This document shows positions 1 through 9,389 of a stretch of 64,000 nucleotides of DNA, piece after piece. The notes below the pieces were generated by a model. The model did no database searches. It was not told the origin of the DNA and was given only the letters and a program-made list of their open reading frames with translations. Location: assembly GCA_963703945.1 (NCBI GenBank), contig CAVPGM010000011.1, forward strand, positions 186,001 to 250,000. The letters are read 5' to 3'. Source of the stretch: JALORV01 sp963703945. Lineage in GTDB: Bacteria > Pseudomonadota > Gammaproteobacteria > Burkholderiales > Burkholderiaceae_F. Position 1 is the first letter of the stretch; each line of letters opens with the position of its first letter. Made by a program: the position numbers and the translations under genes.

Positions 1-945
1 GCCGGTCGCACCCGTCATGTCGCGCTTCCACAGCGCGTGTCCCGGATCGGACTGCAGCGCCGGATACAGGATGCGTTCGACTTCAGGCTGTGCCTGCAGC
101 CACTCGATCAGTCGCCACGCGGTCGCGGTGTGCTGCCGCAGGCGCGCGGCCATCGAATGCAGGCCACGGTGGGCGAGGTAGACGTCATCGGGACTGGTCG
201 TCAGGCCATAGTGTTGAAGGGTCTCGCGCAGCCGCGGCCACGCCGCCGCATTGCTGGTGATCGTGCCCATCAGGATGTCCGAATGACCGCAGATGTATTT
301 CGTCGCCGCGTGCACCGAGACGTCCACGCCGTGCGCCAGCGGCTGGAAATAGAGCGGCGTGGCCCAGGTGTTGTCGATGACGCTGATCACGCCGCGGCTG
401 CGTGCGATCGAGGCCAACGCAGGCACATCCTGCATTTCGAAGGTGAGCGACCCGGGCGACTCGAGGAACAGCACCCGGGTGGTCGGCCTGAGCAGCGCCT
501 CGACCGCCGCGCTGCCCTGCTCGCCGACGCGCGGATCGTAGAAGGTCGTCTCCACTCCGTATCGGGACAGCGTGTCGCGACAGTAACGGCGTGTCGGCCA
601 GTAGACCGAGTCGGGCACCAGCACATGATCGCCCGCGCGCACGAACGCCAGGATCGCGATCGTGCAGGCGGTCAGGCCCGAGGGCACGGCGCAACTGGCA
701 TGTCCGCCTTCGAGCGCGTTGAGCGCCTCGTAGAACGCGCGATGTGTCGGCGTGCCGTAGATGCCGTAGGCCACCGGAGCTGCGTCGTCTCCCGCGTTGC
801 GCCGTGCGACACGCGCCTTCATGTCGGCCACGCTCTCGTGCAGCACGGTCGAGCCGCGCACCAGCGGAGGGTTGACGAAGTCGAAGTTATCGCGACGATT
901 GCGTCCTGCGGTCACGAGCAGGGTGCCGCTGCGGCGTCGGGCCAT
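1..945 (-). CDS. metC: Cystathionine beta-lyase (PLP-dependent), 3' end cut off by the window
   Basis: The reverse strand is open from an ATG at 945 to the window edge (315 codons, no stop), so the C-terminus is missing. The translation shows the Cys/Met-metabolism PLP fold: a YGIYGTPTHRAFYEALNALE segment near the N-terminus, a VIDNTWATPLYFQPL cofactor strand, and the Schiff-base lysine in SVHAATKYICGHSDILMG. Family knowledge: these enzymes split cystathionine to homocysteine, pyruvate and ammonia in methionine synthesis; cystathionine gamma-synthase relatives look alike, but the ATKYICGHSD form is typical of MetC. It is cytosolic. The start is the first ATG of the conserved frame and lies 13 bases from the stop of the neighbouring hydrolase, which is transcribed in the same direction. 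Confidence 0.9.
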   Translation of the reverse strand, partial: MARRRSGTLLVTAGRNRRDNFDFVNPPLVRGSTVLHESVADMKARVARRNAGDDAAPVAYGIYGTPTHRAFYEALNALEGGHASCAVPSGLTACTIAILAFVRAGDHVLVPDSVYWPTRRYCRDTLSRYGVETTFYDPRVGEQGSAAVEALLRPTTRVLFLESPGSLTFEMQDVPALASIARSRGVISVIDNTWATPLYFQPLAHGVDVSVHAATKYICGHSDILMGTITSNAAAWPRLRETLQHYGLTTSPDDVYLAHRGLHSMAARLRQHTATAWRLIEWLQAQPEVERILYPALQSDPGHALWKRDMTGATG

Positions 946-958
946 CGCTTCTCCGGAT

Positions 959-2038
959 TCAGTGGGCAGCCTGGAAGGTGAACACACCGCCGCGCTCGAT
1001 GCGCCGCAGTGCGCCTTCGTACCACAGCGCATGCAGATGGGCCAGGCTCTCGCCCAGCGCGAAGGTGGTCTGGTGCAGGTCGAGCGCGCGCTTGAACAGC
1101 ACCGGAACGATGCTCGCGGCGGTCTGCGGTGTCGAGCAAGCCGCCTGCACCTCGGCGAGGCGTTCGCGGTGATGCGCGTGCTGCTGGCCGATGCGTTCAT
1201 GCAGTCCGAAGAAGGGCAGGCCGTGCGAGGGCAGCACCAGCGTATCGGCCGGCAGCAGCAGCAGCTGGTCGAGCGAGTGCAGGTAGCGCGGCAACGGGTT
1301 GCCTTCCGGCTCGATGTCGAACACGCTGACGTTGGTCGATATGCGCGGCAGCACCATGTCACCGGCGATCAGCAGCCGGTCGTCATCGCAGTACAGTGAC
1401 GCGTGCTCGGGCGCGTGCCCGAATCCGACGATCACCTTGAATATGCGTTTGCCGCCGGCCGGGCCGATTGCAATCTCGTCGCCGTCCTGAATCCGGCGGA
1501 AGCGCAGTGGCACGCGCGGAACGAGCTTCGGGTAGTAGCCCGAACCGCGGGTCCGCACCTTGGCGAGAGAGGCCTCGTCGGCCAGACCGTTACGACGAAA
1601 ATGCGCCGCGACGCCCTCACCGCTGGTGTCGTCACCGCCGGCCGACAGAAAGCGCCCGAACGCGTACTCGGTGGCGGTCATCCACAGCGGCGCCTGCCAG
1701 CGTGCGCTCGCGCCGCCGTCGGTAAGCCAGTGCGCCAGGCCGAAGTGGTCGGGGTGGAAGTGCGTGCACAGCAGCCGCAACAACGGACGTCCCTCGAAGC
1801 GTTCGTCGAAGATGCGCTCCCAGGCGGCCATCGTGTCGGCCGAGGTGATGCCGCTGTCGACCAGCGTATAGCCGGTCCTCCCGTCGATCTCGTCGTCGAA
1901 CACCCACAGATTGATGTGGTTGAGAGCGAACGGCAGCGGCATCCGCACCCAGTGGACTCCGGCGCGCAGCGTCACCCAGTGGCCGATGGCCGGCGGTTCG
2001 GCCCACGGATAGTCGAGCTCGTGCTCGTTCGGATTCAT
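959..2038 (-). CDS. MBL-fold metallo-hydrolase, divergent from liuR
   Basis: A 359-residue metallo-beta-lactamase-fold protein. The zinc motif THFHPDH is present, followed by downstream ligands in GFGHAPEHASLY, a GDMVLP aspartate and PSHGLP. The start at 2038 (MNPNEHELDYPW) is preferred over an upstream ATG at 2164, because the longer form would run through the palindrome at 2068-2083 and into liuR. The gene is transcribed away from liuR and its start sits 30 bases from the palindromic site, so it is probably a LiuR target. Family members hydrolyse thioesters, lactones or other esters; a role in clearing a CoA or glutathione thioester of branched-chain catabolism is inference. The next gene downstream is metC. 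Confidence 0.85.
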   Translation of the reverse strand: MNPNEHELDYPWAEPPAIGHWVTLRAGVHWVRMPLPFALNHINLWVFDDEIDGRTGYTLVDSGITSADTMAAWERIFDERFEGRPLLRLLCTHFHPDHFGLAHWLTDGGASARWQAPLWMTATEYAFGRFLSAGGDDTSGEGVAAHFRRNGLADEASLAKVRTRGSGYYPKLVPRVPLRFRRIQDGDEIAIGPAGGKRIFKVIVGFGHAPEHASLYCDDDRLLIAGDMVLPRISTNVSVFDIEPEGNPLPRYLHSLDQLLLLPADTLVLPSHGLPFFGLHERIGQQHAHHRERLAEVQAACSTPQTAASIVPVLFKRALDLHQTTFALGESLAHLHALWYEGALRRIERGGVFTFQAAH

Positions 2039-2067
2039 GCAGCGCGCAGTGTCCTGATCGCAGCGTC

Positions 2068-2083
2068 TTGACGTTAACGTCAA
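2068..2083. promoter_or_regulatory. Palindromic operator, probable LiuR site 1
   Basis: The 16-bp sequence TTGACGTTAACGTCAA is a perfect palindrome lying between the divergent MBL hydrolase (start 2038) and the MerR-family gene (start 2128). The same 16 bases recur at 4968-4983 before the isovaleryl-CoA dehydrogenase operon. Placement beside a LiuR-type regulator, plus recurrence before a leucine-catabolism operon, points to autoregulation and control of the hydrolase. The TTGACG half resembles a -35 box. Confidence 0.8.
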
Positions 2084-2127
2084 CTGCGGCGATTCTACGC
2101 GGCGATCCCCCGCGAACCCGCCCCTGC

Positions 2128-2568
2128 ATGTCGTCACAACCGCGATCCCCGCGCACCGTCGCATCCGACGACCTCTCCGAGGCGCGTTCTTACTCGATCA
2201 CCGAACTGGCGCGCGAGTTCGACATCACGCCGCGAGCGATCCGTTTCTACGAGGACCAGGGCATCCTGTCACCGACGCGCAGCGGTGCGTCGGGCCTGAC
2301 GCGTGTGTATTCGTCGCGCGACCGCACACGGCTGAAGCTGACCCTGCGCGGCAAGCGGCTCGGACTGTCGCTGCTGCAGGTACGCGAACTGATCGACATG
2401 TACGAATCACCGAAGGATGCCGCCGCGCAGGCGCGCCGGTTTCTGACCGTGCTGGCGCAACACCGCGCGGCGCTGGAGCAGCAGCGCGAGGATATCCAGG
2501 TCACGCTGGCAGAAATTGCGCAGCATGAAGCCGAGTGCCGGCGCCTGCTGGAGCGCGGTCGCCGATAG
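2128..2568 (+). CDS. liuR: MerR-family regulator, LiuR type
   Basis: A 146-residue protein with an N-terminal MerR winged helix-turn-helix: the SITELAREFDITPRAIRFYE segment at about residues 23-42 is the classic MerR recognition region. A coiled-coil dimerisation helix fills the C-terminal half (about residues 95-140, QARRFLTVLAQHRAALEQQ onward). No metal-binding cysteine cluster is evident, which argues against a heavy-metal sensor. Known family members of this kind (LiuR) repress leucine/isovalerate (liu) genes and respond to pathway CoA esters. Context agrees: palindromes flank it and precede liuA. Start ATG 2128; an upstream in-frame TTG at 2068 would lie inside the palindrome and is rejected. 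Confidence 0.88.
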   Translation: MSSQPRSPRTVASDDLSEARSYSITELAREFDITPRAIRFYEDQGILSPTRSGASGLTRVYSSRDRTRLKLTLRGKRLGLSLLQVRELIDMYESPKDAAAQARRFLTVLAQHRAALEQQREDIQVTLAEIAQHEAECRRLLERGRR

Positions 2569-2597
2569 CATTGCTGCTTGCGGACCTGCAGTTAGCG

Positions 2598-4437
<1,840 letters not shown>

Positions 4438-4522
4438 CGGCGAAGCGTAACGAACGACAGCAGCGTTACCATCCGCCTCCAGCGCCGCCGGACTCCGCAG
4501 TACTTCACACCCATTTCAAGCC

Positions 4523-4951
4523 ATGACCGCCGACCCATCCTCCGCCGTTCCCGCAGCCCGCGAGTTCACGATGCTAGGCATCGCCTACGGACTTTACGCA
4601 TTGGGGCTGGTGATGTTCTGGCCCGCCGCCCTTGGTCTCATCGTCGCCTACGTCAAGCGCGGCGACGTGGCGGAGAACTTCCTCGGCGCGCACTACACCT
4701 GGCTGATCCATACCTTCTGGGCCTGGGCCGTCGGCTTCGTGCTGGGCCTGGGCACCGTCCTATCGCTGGTGTTGCCCTCGGTCATGAAGATCGACCGCGC
4801 GGCCGCGAAGGCATCCAGCGTCACGCTACCTTGGGAAATGCTGGCGGGAGCCGTCGGCGGTGGGCTGGTCCTCGCCGCGGTCTGGTTCTGGGTCGTCTAC
4901 CGGTTGATCCGCGGGACGCTGCGCCTGGCCGACGGCCGCGCGGTCCCGTAG
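4523..4951 (+). CDS. Small membrane protein, DUF4870-like
   Basis: A 142-residue protein with three or four predicted membrane helices (around residues 17-42, 58-82 and 107-130). The segment with FLGAHYTWLIHTFWAWAVGF is typical of the DUF4870-type membrane family of proteobacteria, whose function is unknown. It lies between recQ (convergent-away, minus strand) and the second LiuR palindrome, and its stop is only 12 bases upstream of that palindrome, so it is probably a separate transcription unit from the liu genes. Start is the first ATG in the frame. Confidence 0.75.
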   Translation: MTADPSSAVPAAREFTMLGIAYGLYALGLVMFWPAALGLIVAYVKRGDVAENFLGAHYTWLIHTFWAWAVGFVLGLGTVLSLVLPSVMKIDRAAAKASSVTLPWEMLAGAVGGGLVLAAVWFWVVYRLIRGTLRLADGRAVP

Positions 4952-4963
4952 TCCGGGAACGCG

Positions 4964-4987
4964 GAAGTTGACGTTAACGTCAACTTC
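4964..4987. promoter_or_regulatory. Palindromic operator, probable LiuR site 2
   Basis: A perfect 24-bp palindrome. Its central 16 bases, TTGACGTTAACGTCAA at 4968-4983, equal the site beside liuR; flanking GAAG/CTTC extend the symmetry. It lies 53 bases before the thioesterase-liuA pair. LiuR binding is inferred from recurrence and context. Confidence 0.82.
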
Positions 4988-4997
4988 GCCGTAGAGT
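4968..4997 (+). promoter_or_regulatory. Candidate promoter of the thioesterase-liuA operon
   Basis: TTGACG (4968-4973), the left part of the palindrome, is separated by 18 bases from TAGAGT (4992-4997). This matches a sigma-70 -35/-10 pair at 5/6 and 4/6 positions. The -35 box lies inside the operator, so a bound regulator would directly affect RNA polymerase. Predicted by eye only. Confidence 0.5.
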
Positions 4998-5040
4998 CCT
5001 CCGTCCGCGGGTCGCCCGCGCCTGCCCCCGCGCGCTCGCC

Positions 5041-5493
5041 GTGCCCTTCATCGCCCCCAATCCGCAATTCGAGATGCGCGTGCGCGATTCGTTCGCGCGG
5101 CAGGCCGCGATGCGCCTGATCGGAGCACACGTGTCGCTGGTCGAACCCGGCCGCTGCGTGGTCGAACTCGCCGTCAGGGACGACCTGACGCAGCAGCACG
5201 GTTACGTGCACGGCGGCGTGGTCGGCATGATCGCCGACAGCGCGGGCGGCTACGCCGCTTTCTCGCTGATGCCGGCCGATGCCAGTGTGCTGACCGTCGA
5301 GTACAAGATCAACATGCTGGCGCCCGCAGTCGGCGACCTGCTGATCGCCACAGGCGAAGTAGTGAAGCCGGGCCGCACGCTGTCGATCGTGCGCGCCGAT
5401 GTAGTTGCCGTCCGTGGCGACCGCAGGACTCCGGTCGCCACGACGCAGCAGACGCTGATGGTCATGCACGGCGTCTCGGATGAGAGGATATAG
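5041..5493 (+). CDS. PaaI-family hotdog thioesterase
   Basis: A 150-residue single hotdog domain. The helix and following strand with GYVHGGVVGMIADSAGGYAA (about residues 57-76) are the PaaI/YdiI-type acyl-CoA thioesterase signature, and VEYKINMLAPAVGD matches the following strand. Family members hydrolyse acyl-CoA thioesters in the cytosol. It sits directly behind LiuR site 2 and its stop is 2 bases before the start of liuA, so the two are almost certainly cotranscribed; it may relieve CoA trapping during branched-chain acyl-CoA oxidation (inference). The start is a GTG at 5041; no ATG gives a full hotdog N-terminus. Confidence 0.85.
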   Translation: MPFIAPNPQFEMRVRDSFARQAAMRLIGAHVSLVEPGRCVVELAVRDDLTQQHGYVHGGVVGMIADSAGGYAAFSLMPADASVLTVEYKINMLAPAVGDLLIATGEVVKPGRTLSIVRADVVAVRGDRRTPVATTQQTLMVMHGVSDERI

Positions 5494-5495
5494 CC

Positions 5496-6674
5496 ATGGA
5501 ATTGCCCGGCCTGAAATTCGAACTCGGTGCGGACTTAGACGCACTGCGCGATGCCGTGCACGACTTCGCGCAGGCAGAGATCGCGCCGCGCGCCGCCGAG
5601 ATCGACCGCAGCGACCAGTTCCCGATGGACCTGTGGCGCAAGCTCGGAGACCTCGGCGTGCTCGGCATCACGGTCGAGGAAGACTACGGCGGCGCCGCGC
5701 TGGGCTACCTGGCGCACATCGTCGCGATGGAGGAGATCTCGCGCGCCAGCGCGTCGGTGGGGCTGTCCTACGGCGCGCACTCGAACCTGTGCGTCAACCA
5801 GATCAAGCGCAACGGCAACGCGGCACAGAAGAAGAAATACCTGCCGAAGCTCGTCAGCGGCGAGCACGTCGGTGCACTGGCGATGAGCGAGCCTAACGCC
5901 GGCTCCGACGTCGTCAGCATGAAAATGCGCGCCGATTTCAAGGGTGACCGCTACGTGCTCAATGGCACCAAGATGTGGATCACCAACGGCCCGGACTGCG
6001 ACACGCTGGTCGTCTATGCGAAGACCGATCCGCAGATGGGCGCGCGCGGCATGACGACTTTCATCGTCGAGAAGGGCATGAAGGGATTCTCGGTCGCGCA
6101 GAAGCTCGACAAGCTTGGCATGCGCGGCTCGCACACCGGCGAACTGGTGCTCGAGAACGTCGAAGTTCCGGTCGAGAACGTGCTCGGCGAGGAAGGCGGC
6201 GGGGCGAAGGTGTTGATGAGTGGGCTCGACTTCGAACGCGCAGTTCTGTCCGGCGGCCCCCTCGGAATCATGGCCGCGTGCATGGACGCCGTCCTGCCCT
6301 ACGTGCACGATCGCCAGCAGTTCGGCCAGTCGATCGGCGAGTTCCAGCTGATGCAGGGCAAACTCGCCGACATGTACACGACGATGATGGCCTCCCGCGC
6401 CTACGTCTACGAAGTCGGCCGCGCCTGCGACCGCGCCACACCCGAGACCGTGCGCCACATCCGCAAGGACGCCGCCGGCGCGATCCTCTTTGCCTCCGAG
6501 AAAGCGACCTGGATGGCTGGCGAAGCGATCCAGGCACTGGGCGGCAACGGATACATCAACGACTATCCGACCGGCCGCCTGTGGCGGGATGCCAAGCTCT
6601 ACGAAATTGGCGCGGGCACGTCCGAGATCCGCCGGATGTTGATCGGGCGTGAGCTCTTCTCCGAAACCATGTAA
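5496..6674 (+). CDS. liuA: Isovaleryl-CoA dehydrogenase
   Basis: A 392-residue FAD-dependent acyl-CoA dehydrogenase oxidising isovaleryl-CoA to 3-methylcrotonyl-CoA in leucine degradation, passing electrons to ETF. FAD/substrate-binding motifs LAMSEPNAGSDV and MWITNGPDCD are intact. The diagnostic point is the catalytic glutamate: it lies in GLDFERAVLSGGP (Glu247), as in isovaleryl-CoA dehydrogenases, while the usual C-terminal position is glycine (YEIGAGTSEIRR). A GAGG ribosome site precedes the ATG. The gene is second in the LiuR-operator-led pair; the rest of the pathway (liuB, C, D, E) is 24-33 kb downstream. Confidence 0.94.
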   Translation: MELPGLKFELGADLDALRDAVHDFAQAEIAPRAAEIDRSDQFPMDLWRKLGDLGVLGITVEEDYGGAALGYLAHIVAMEEISRASASVGLSYGAHSNLCVNQIKRNGNAAQKKKYLPKLVSGEHVGALAMSEPNAGSDVVSMKMRADFKGDRYVLNGTKMWITNGPDCDTLVVYAKTDPQMGARGMTTFIVEKGMKGFSVAQKLDKLGMRGSHTGELVLENVEVPVENVLGEEGGGAKVLMSGLDFERAVLSGGPLGIMAACMDAVLPYVHDRQQFGQSIGEFQLMQGKLADMYTTMMASRAYVYEVGRACDRATPETVRHIRKDAAGAILFASEKATWMAGEAIQALGGNGYINDYPTGRLWRDAKLYEIGAGTSEIRRMLIGRELFSETM

Positions 6675-6713
6675 TTCGTCACCGCAGCGCAGCGTCTGCG
6701 CCAATTTCGAGTG

Positions 6714-6727
6714 GCGCCTTTAGGCGC
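6714..6727 (+). terminator. Hairpin after liuA, weak terminator candidate
   Basis: GCGCC (6714-6718), a TTTA loop, and GGCGC (6723-6727) form a perfect 5-bp stem 40 bases after the liuA stop. No T-run follows, so an intrinsic terminator is not certain; Rho-dependent ending or RNA protection is possible. Confidence 0.35.
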
Positions 6728-6786
6728 AACCACCCGCATTGACATCGATACGGGGTGATTTCACTGCGCTGCAGCACGAGTTTTCC

Positions 6787-6816
6787 TTGACAGCTAGGGT
6801 GTTTGTTTACTTCAAT
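6787..6816 (+). promoter_or_regulatory. Candidate promoter of the ABC-dha operon
   Basis: TTGACA (6787-6792), a consensus -35 box, is followed after 18 bases by TTCAAT (6811-6816, 4/6 match to -10). It is about 120 bases before the binding-protein start. This stretch is markedly AT-richer than its surroundings, as promoters in GC-rich genomes often are. Confidence 0.55.
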
Positions 6817-6823
6817 AAACAAA
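6802..6823. promoter_or_regulatory. Inverted-repeat operator overlapping the ABC-dha promoter
   Basis: TTTGTTTA (6802-6809) and TAAACAAA (6816-6823) are perfect 8-base inverted repeats with a 6-base spacer. They cover the spacer and -10 region of the candidate promoter, the classic position for a repressor site. The cognate regulator is not obvious; the small HTH-like protein at 15699 or a regulator outside the window are candidates. Confidence 0.6.
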
Positions 6824-6937
6824 GGTAAGCAAAGCGCCCCTCGCCTCCGACGACGCCTTGCTGCCCCCGTATCAGGTCCGTGCCGGCCGGCACGACTCGT
6901 CAACCGGAACCAAGGTCGGAGACGCAAGGAGACCCCC

Positions 6938-8281
6938 GTGAAGCTGTCGAAAACCATTGCGGCCGCGGCCGGCGTGGCGATGCTGACTACGCTTGCTTCG
7001 CCCGCCGTATATGCGCAGGCCAAGGCCAGCGGCAAGACGATCACCTTGTGTTGGGCCGCGTGGGATCCGGCCAACGCGCTGGTCGAACTGTCGAAGGATT
7101 TCACTGCCAAGACCGGCGTGCAGATGAAGTTCGAGTTCGTGCCCTGGCCCAATTTCGCCGATCGCATGCTCAACGAGCTCAACTCGAAGGGCAAGCTGTG
7201 CGACTTGATGATCGGTGACAGCCAGTGGATCGGTGGTGCGGCGGAGAGCGGGCACTACGTCAAGCTCAATGATTTCTTCGCCAAGGAAGGAATCAAGATG
7301 AGCGACTTCCTTCCGGCCACCGTGACCGGCTACTCGGAATGGCCGAAGGGCACGCCGAACTACTGGGCGCTGCCGGCGATGGGCGACTCGGTCGGGTGGA
7401 CCTACCGCAAGGACTGGTTCAATCGGCCCGAGATCAAGGCCGAGTTCAAGACCAAGTACAACCGCGACATCGCACCGCCGAAGACCTGGGATGAATTCAA
7501 GCAAGTGGCCGAGTTCTTCCAGAACCGGACGATCGACGGCAAGAAGGTCTACGGCGCCTACATCTTCACCGAGCGCGGTTCCGAAGGCATCACGATGGGG
7601 GTGACGAACACGCTGTATCCGTACGGCTTCCAGTACCAGGACCCGAAGAACCCCTACGTGATGAACGGCTTCGTCAACTCGGCGGGCGCGGTCAAGGGTC
7701 TCGAGATGTACAAGACGCTCTACAAGTGCTGCACGGCGCCGGGCCTGACCAACGCGTACATGCAGGAAGGGCTCGATGCCTTCAAGTCCGGGCAGGTGGC
7801 GATGATGATGAACTGGTTCGCCTTCTTTCCGGGCCTGTACAAGGACCCGAACGTCGGCGGCGACAAGATCGGCTTCTTCATCAATCCGTCGGAAACCACC
7901 AAGGGCGTACAGCTCGGCGGCCAGGGCATCTCGGTCGTTGCCTACTCGCCCAATCGCAACGAGGCACTGCAGTACATCAAGTGGTTCGCCTCGAACGATG
8001 TGCAGAAGAAGTGGTGGTCGCTCGGCGGGTACTCGTGCTCGAAGGCGGTCCTGATGGATCCGGGCTTCGCCAAGAGCGCGCCGTTTGCCGAGCAGTTCCT
8101 GCAGTCGATGGAGATGGTCAAGGACTTCTGGGCCGATCCCTCCTACGCGCAGCTGCTGCTGGCGATGCAGAAACGCGTGCACGACTATGTCGTGGCCGAC
8201 AAGGGCACGGCCAAGGAAGCGCTCGACGGCCTGATCGTGGACTGGACGAAGGTCTTCAAGGAAGACGGCAAGATCAAGTAG
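6938..8281 (+). CDS. ABC transporter periplasmic solute-binding protein (family 1)
   Basis: A 447-residue extracellular solute-binding protein of the carbohydrate/polyol class. A Sec signal peptide is visible (KLSKTIAAAAGVAMLTTLAS, cleavage near VYAQA). Mature-protein features such as ITLCWAAWDPANALVELS and the MMMNWFAFFPGL segment fit the MalE/UgpB-like fold. The start is the GTG at 6938, preceded by AAGGAGAC at 6926-6933; the frame stays open upstream to 6803, but that part has no ribosome site and would bury the signal peptide. It is the first gene of a run of importer genes leading into a dihydroxyacetone kinase operon, suggesting glycerol, dihydroxyacetone or a related polyol as substrate. 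Confidence 0.9.
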   Translation: MKLSKTIAAAAGVAMLTTLASPAVYAQAKASGKTITLCWAAWDPANALVELSKDFTAKTGVQMKFEFVPWPNFADRMLNELNSKGKLCDLMIGDSQWIGGAAESGHYVKLNDFFAKEGIKMSDFLPATVTGYSEWPKGTPNYWALPAMGDSVGWTYRKDWFNRPEIKAEFKTKYNRDIAPPKTWDEFKQVAEFFQNRTIDGKKVYGAYIFTERGSEGITMGVTNTLYPYGFQYQDPKNPYVMNGFVNSAGAVKGLEMYKTLYKCCTAPGLTNAYMQEGLDAFKSGQVAMMMNWFAFFPGLYKDPNVGGDKIGFFINPSETTKGVQLGGQGISVVAYSPNRNEALQYIKWFASNDVQKKWWSLGGYSCSKAVLMDPGFAKSAPFAEQFLQSMEMVKDFWADPSYAQLLLAMQKRVHDYVVADKGTAKEALDGLIVDWTKVFKEDGKIK

Positions 8282-8429
8282 TGCGTGTGCGGCGACCGCT
8301 CGCGGAGGGTCCGCGGGCGGCGCGCACCGACGGGTCCCTTCCTCGCGGGCAGATGGCAGTCGGTGCAACCTCATGCGCCGGATCCGCCCAGTGAAGACCG
8401 CCGACAATCGCACTTCGTAGACTCAAACG

Positions 8430-9383
8430 ATGAGTTCGCTCGACAACCTGGCAGGTCGCGTCGCCGGCTCCACGCCCGGACCGGTGGCGCGACGTGTCCG
8501 CGGCCTGTCGGACCGCGCGCTGGCGTGGCTGTTCATCACGCCGACGATCGTGCTGCTGCTGGCGATCAACATCTTTCCGCTGATCTGGACCATCCGGCTG
8601 TCGTTCACCAACTACCGTGCCAACCGCCCCAATGCGCCGGTGGTCGACGTCGGCATCGATCACTACGTGTCGATCCTCAACGACCCCGATGTCTGGGCGG
8701 CGATGCAGGCGACTGCGCACTTTCTGTTCTGGACCATCCTGCTGCAGACGCTGATCGGCTTCGCGCTCGCCTACCTGATCGACCGGCGCTTTCGCGGGCA
8801 CGACTTCTGGACCACCGTGATCCTGATTCCGATGATGCTGTCGCCGGCGGTCGTCGGCAACTTCTGGGCGTTCCTTTACCAGCCGCAGATCGGACTCTGG
8901 AACTACGCGGTGTCGCTGCTGACCGGAATCCCCGCGTCGAGCTTCTCGATGATCGGCGAGGTCGCACTGGCGCCGTGGGCGATCATCATCGTCGACACCT
9001 GGATGTGGACGCCGTACGTGATGCTGATCTGTCTGGCCGGCCTGCGCTCGATCCCGGATTACCTGTACGAAGCGGCCGAGGTCGATCGCGCTTCGGCCTG
9101 GCGCCAGTTCTGGTCGATCACGCTGCCGATGGCATTGCCGTTCATCATGCTGGCGATTCTTTTTCGCGGCATCGAGAACTTCAAGATGTTCGACATGGTC
9201 AACCTGCTGACGTCCGGCGGGCCGGGCTCGACCACCGAGGTGGCATCGATCACGCTGAAGCGCGAGGCGTTCGAGAAGTGGCGGACCGGCTATTCGTCGG
9301 CGTTCGCGATCATCCTGTTCGTCGCCGTGTTCGGGCTCGCCAATATTTACGTCAAGGCGCTGAACCGCGTCAAGGCGCGGTAG
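8430..9383 (+). CDS. ABC transporter permease, MalF-like
   Basis: A 317-residue inner-membrane permease with six predicted helices. The N-terminus carries a long first helix (LAWLFITPTIVLLLAINIFP), and the EAA cytoplasmic loop is seen as YEAAEVDRASAWRQFWSITL, the contact to the ATPase. This type pairs with a MalG-like partner, here the next gene after 6 bases. A 148-base gap separates it from the binding protein, with no gene or clear hairpin recognised in it. Family knowledge: carbohydrate/polyol uptake (CUT1-type) permease. Confidence 0.92.
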   Translation: MSSLDNLAGRVAGSTPGPVARRVRGLSDRALAWLFITPTIVLLLAINIFPLIWTIRLSFTNYRANRPNAPVVDVGIDHYVSILNDPDVWAAMQATAHFLFWTILLQTLIGFALAYLIDRRFRGHDFWTTVILIPMMLSPAVVGNFWAFLYQPQIGLWNYAVSLLTGIPASSFSMIGEVALAPWAIIIVDTWMWTPYVMLICLAGLRSIPDYLYEAAEVDRASAWRQFWSITLPMALPFIMLAILFRGIENFKMFDMVNLLTSGGPGSTTEVASITLKREAFEKWRTGYSSAFAIILFVAVFGLANIYVKALNRVKAR

Positions 9384-9389
9384 CACGAC

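Noticed and set aside
5535..6704. Antisense 389-codon frame over liuA
   Set aside because: Typical GC-rich shadow; liuA carries all acyl-CoA dehydrogenase motifs.
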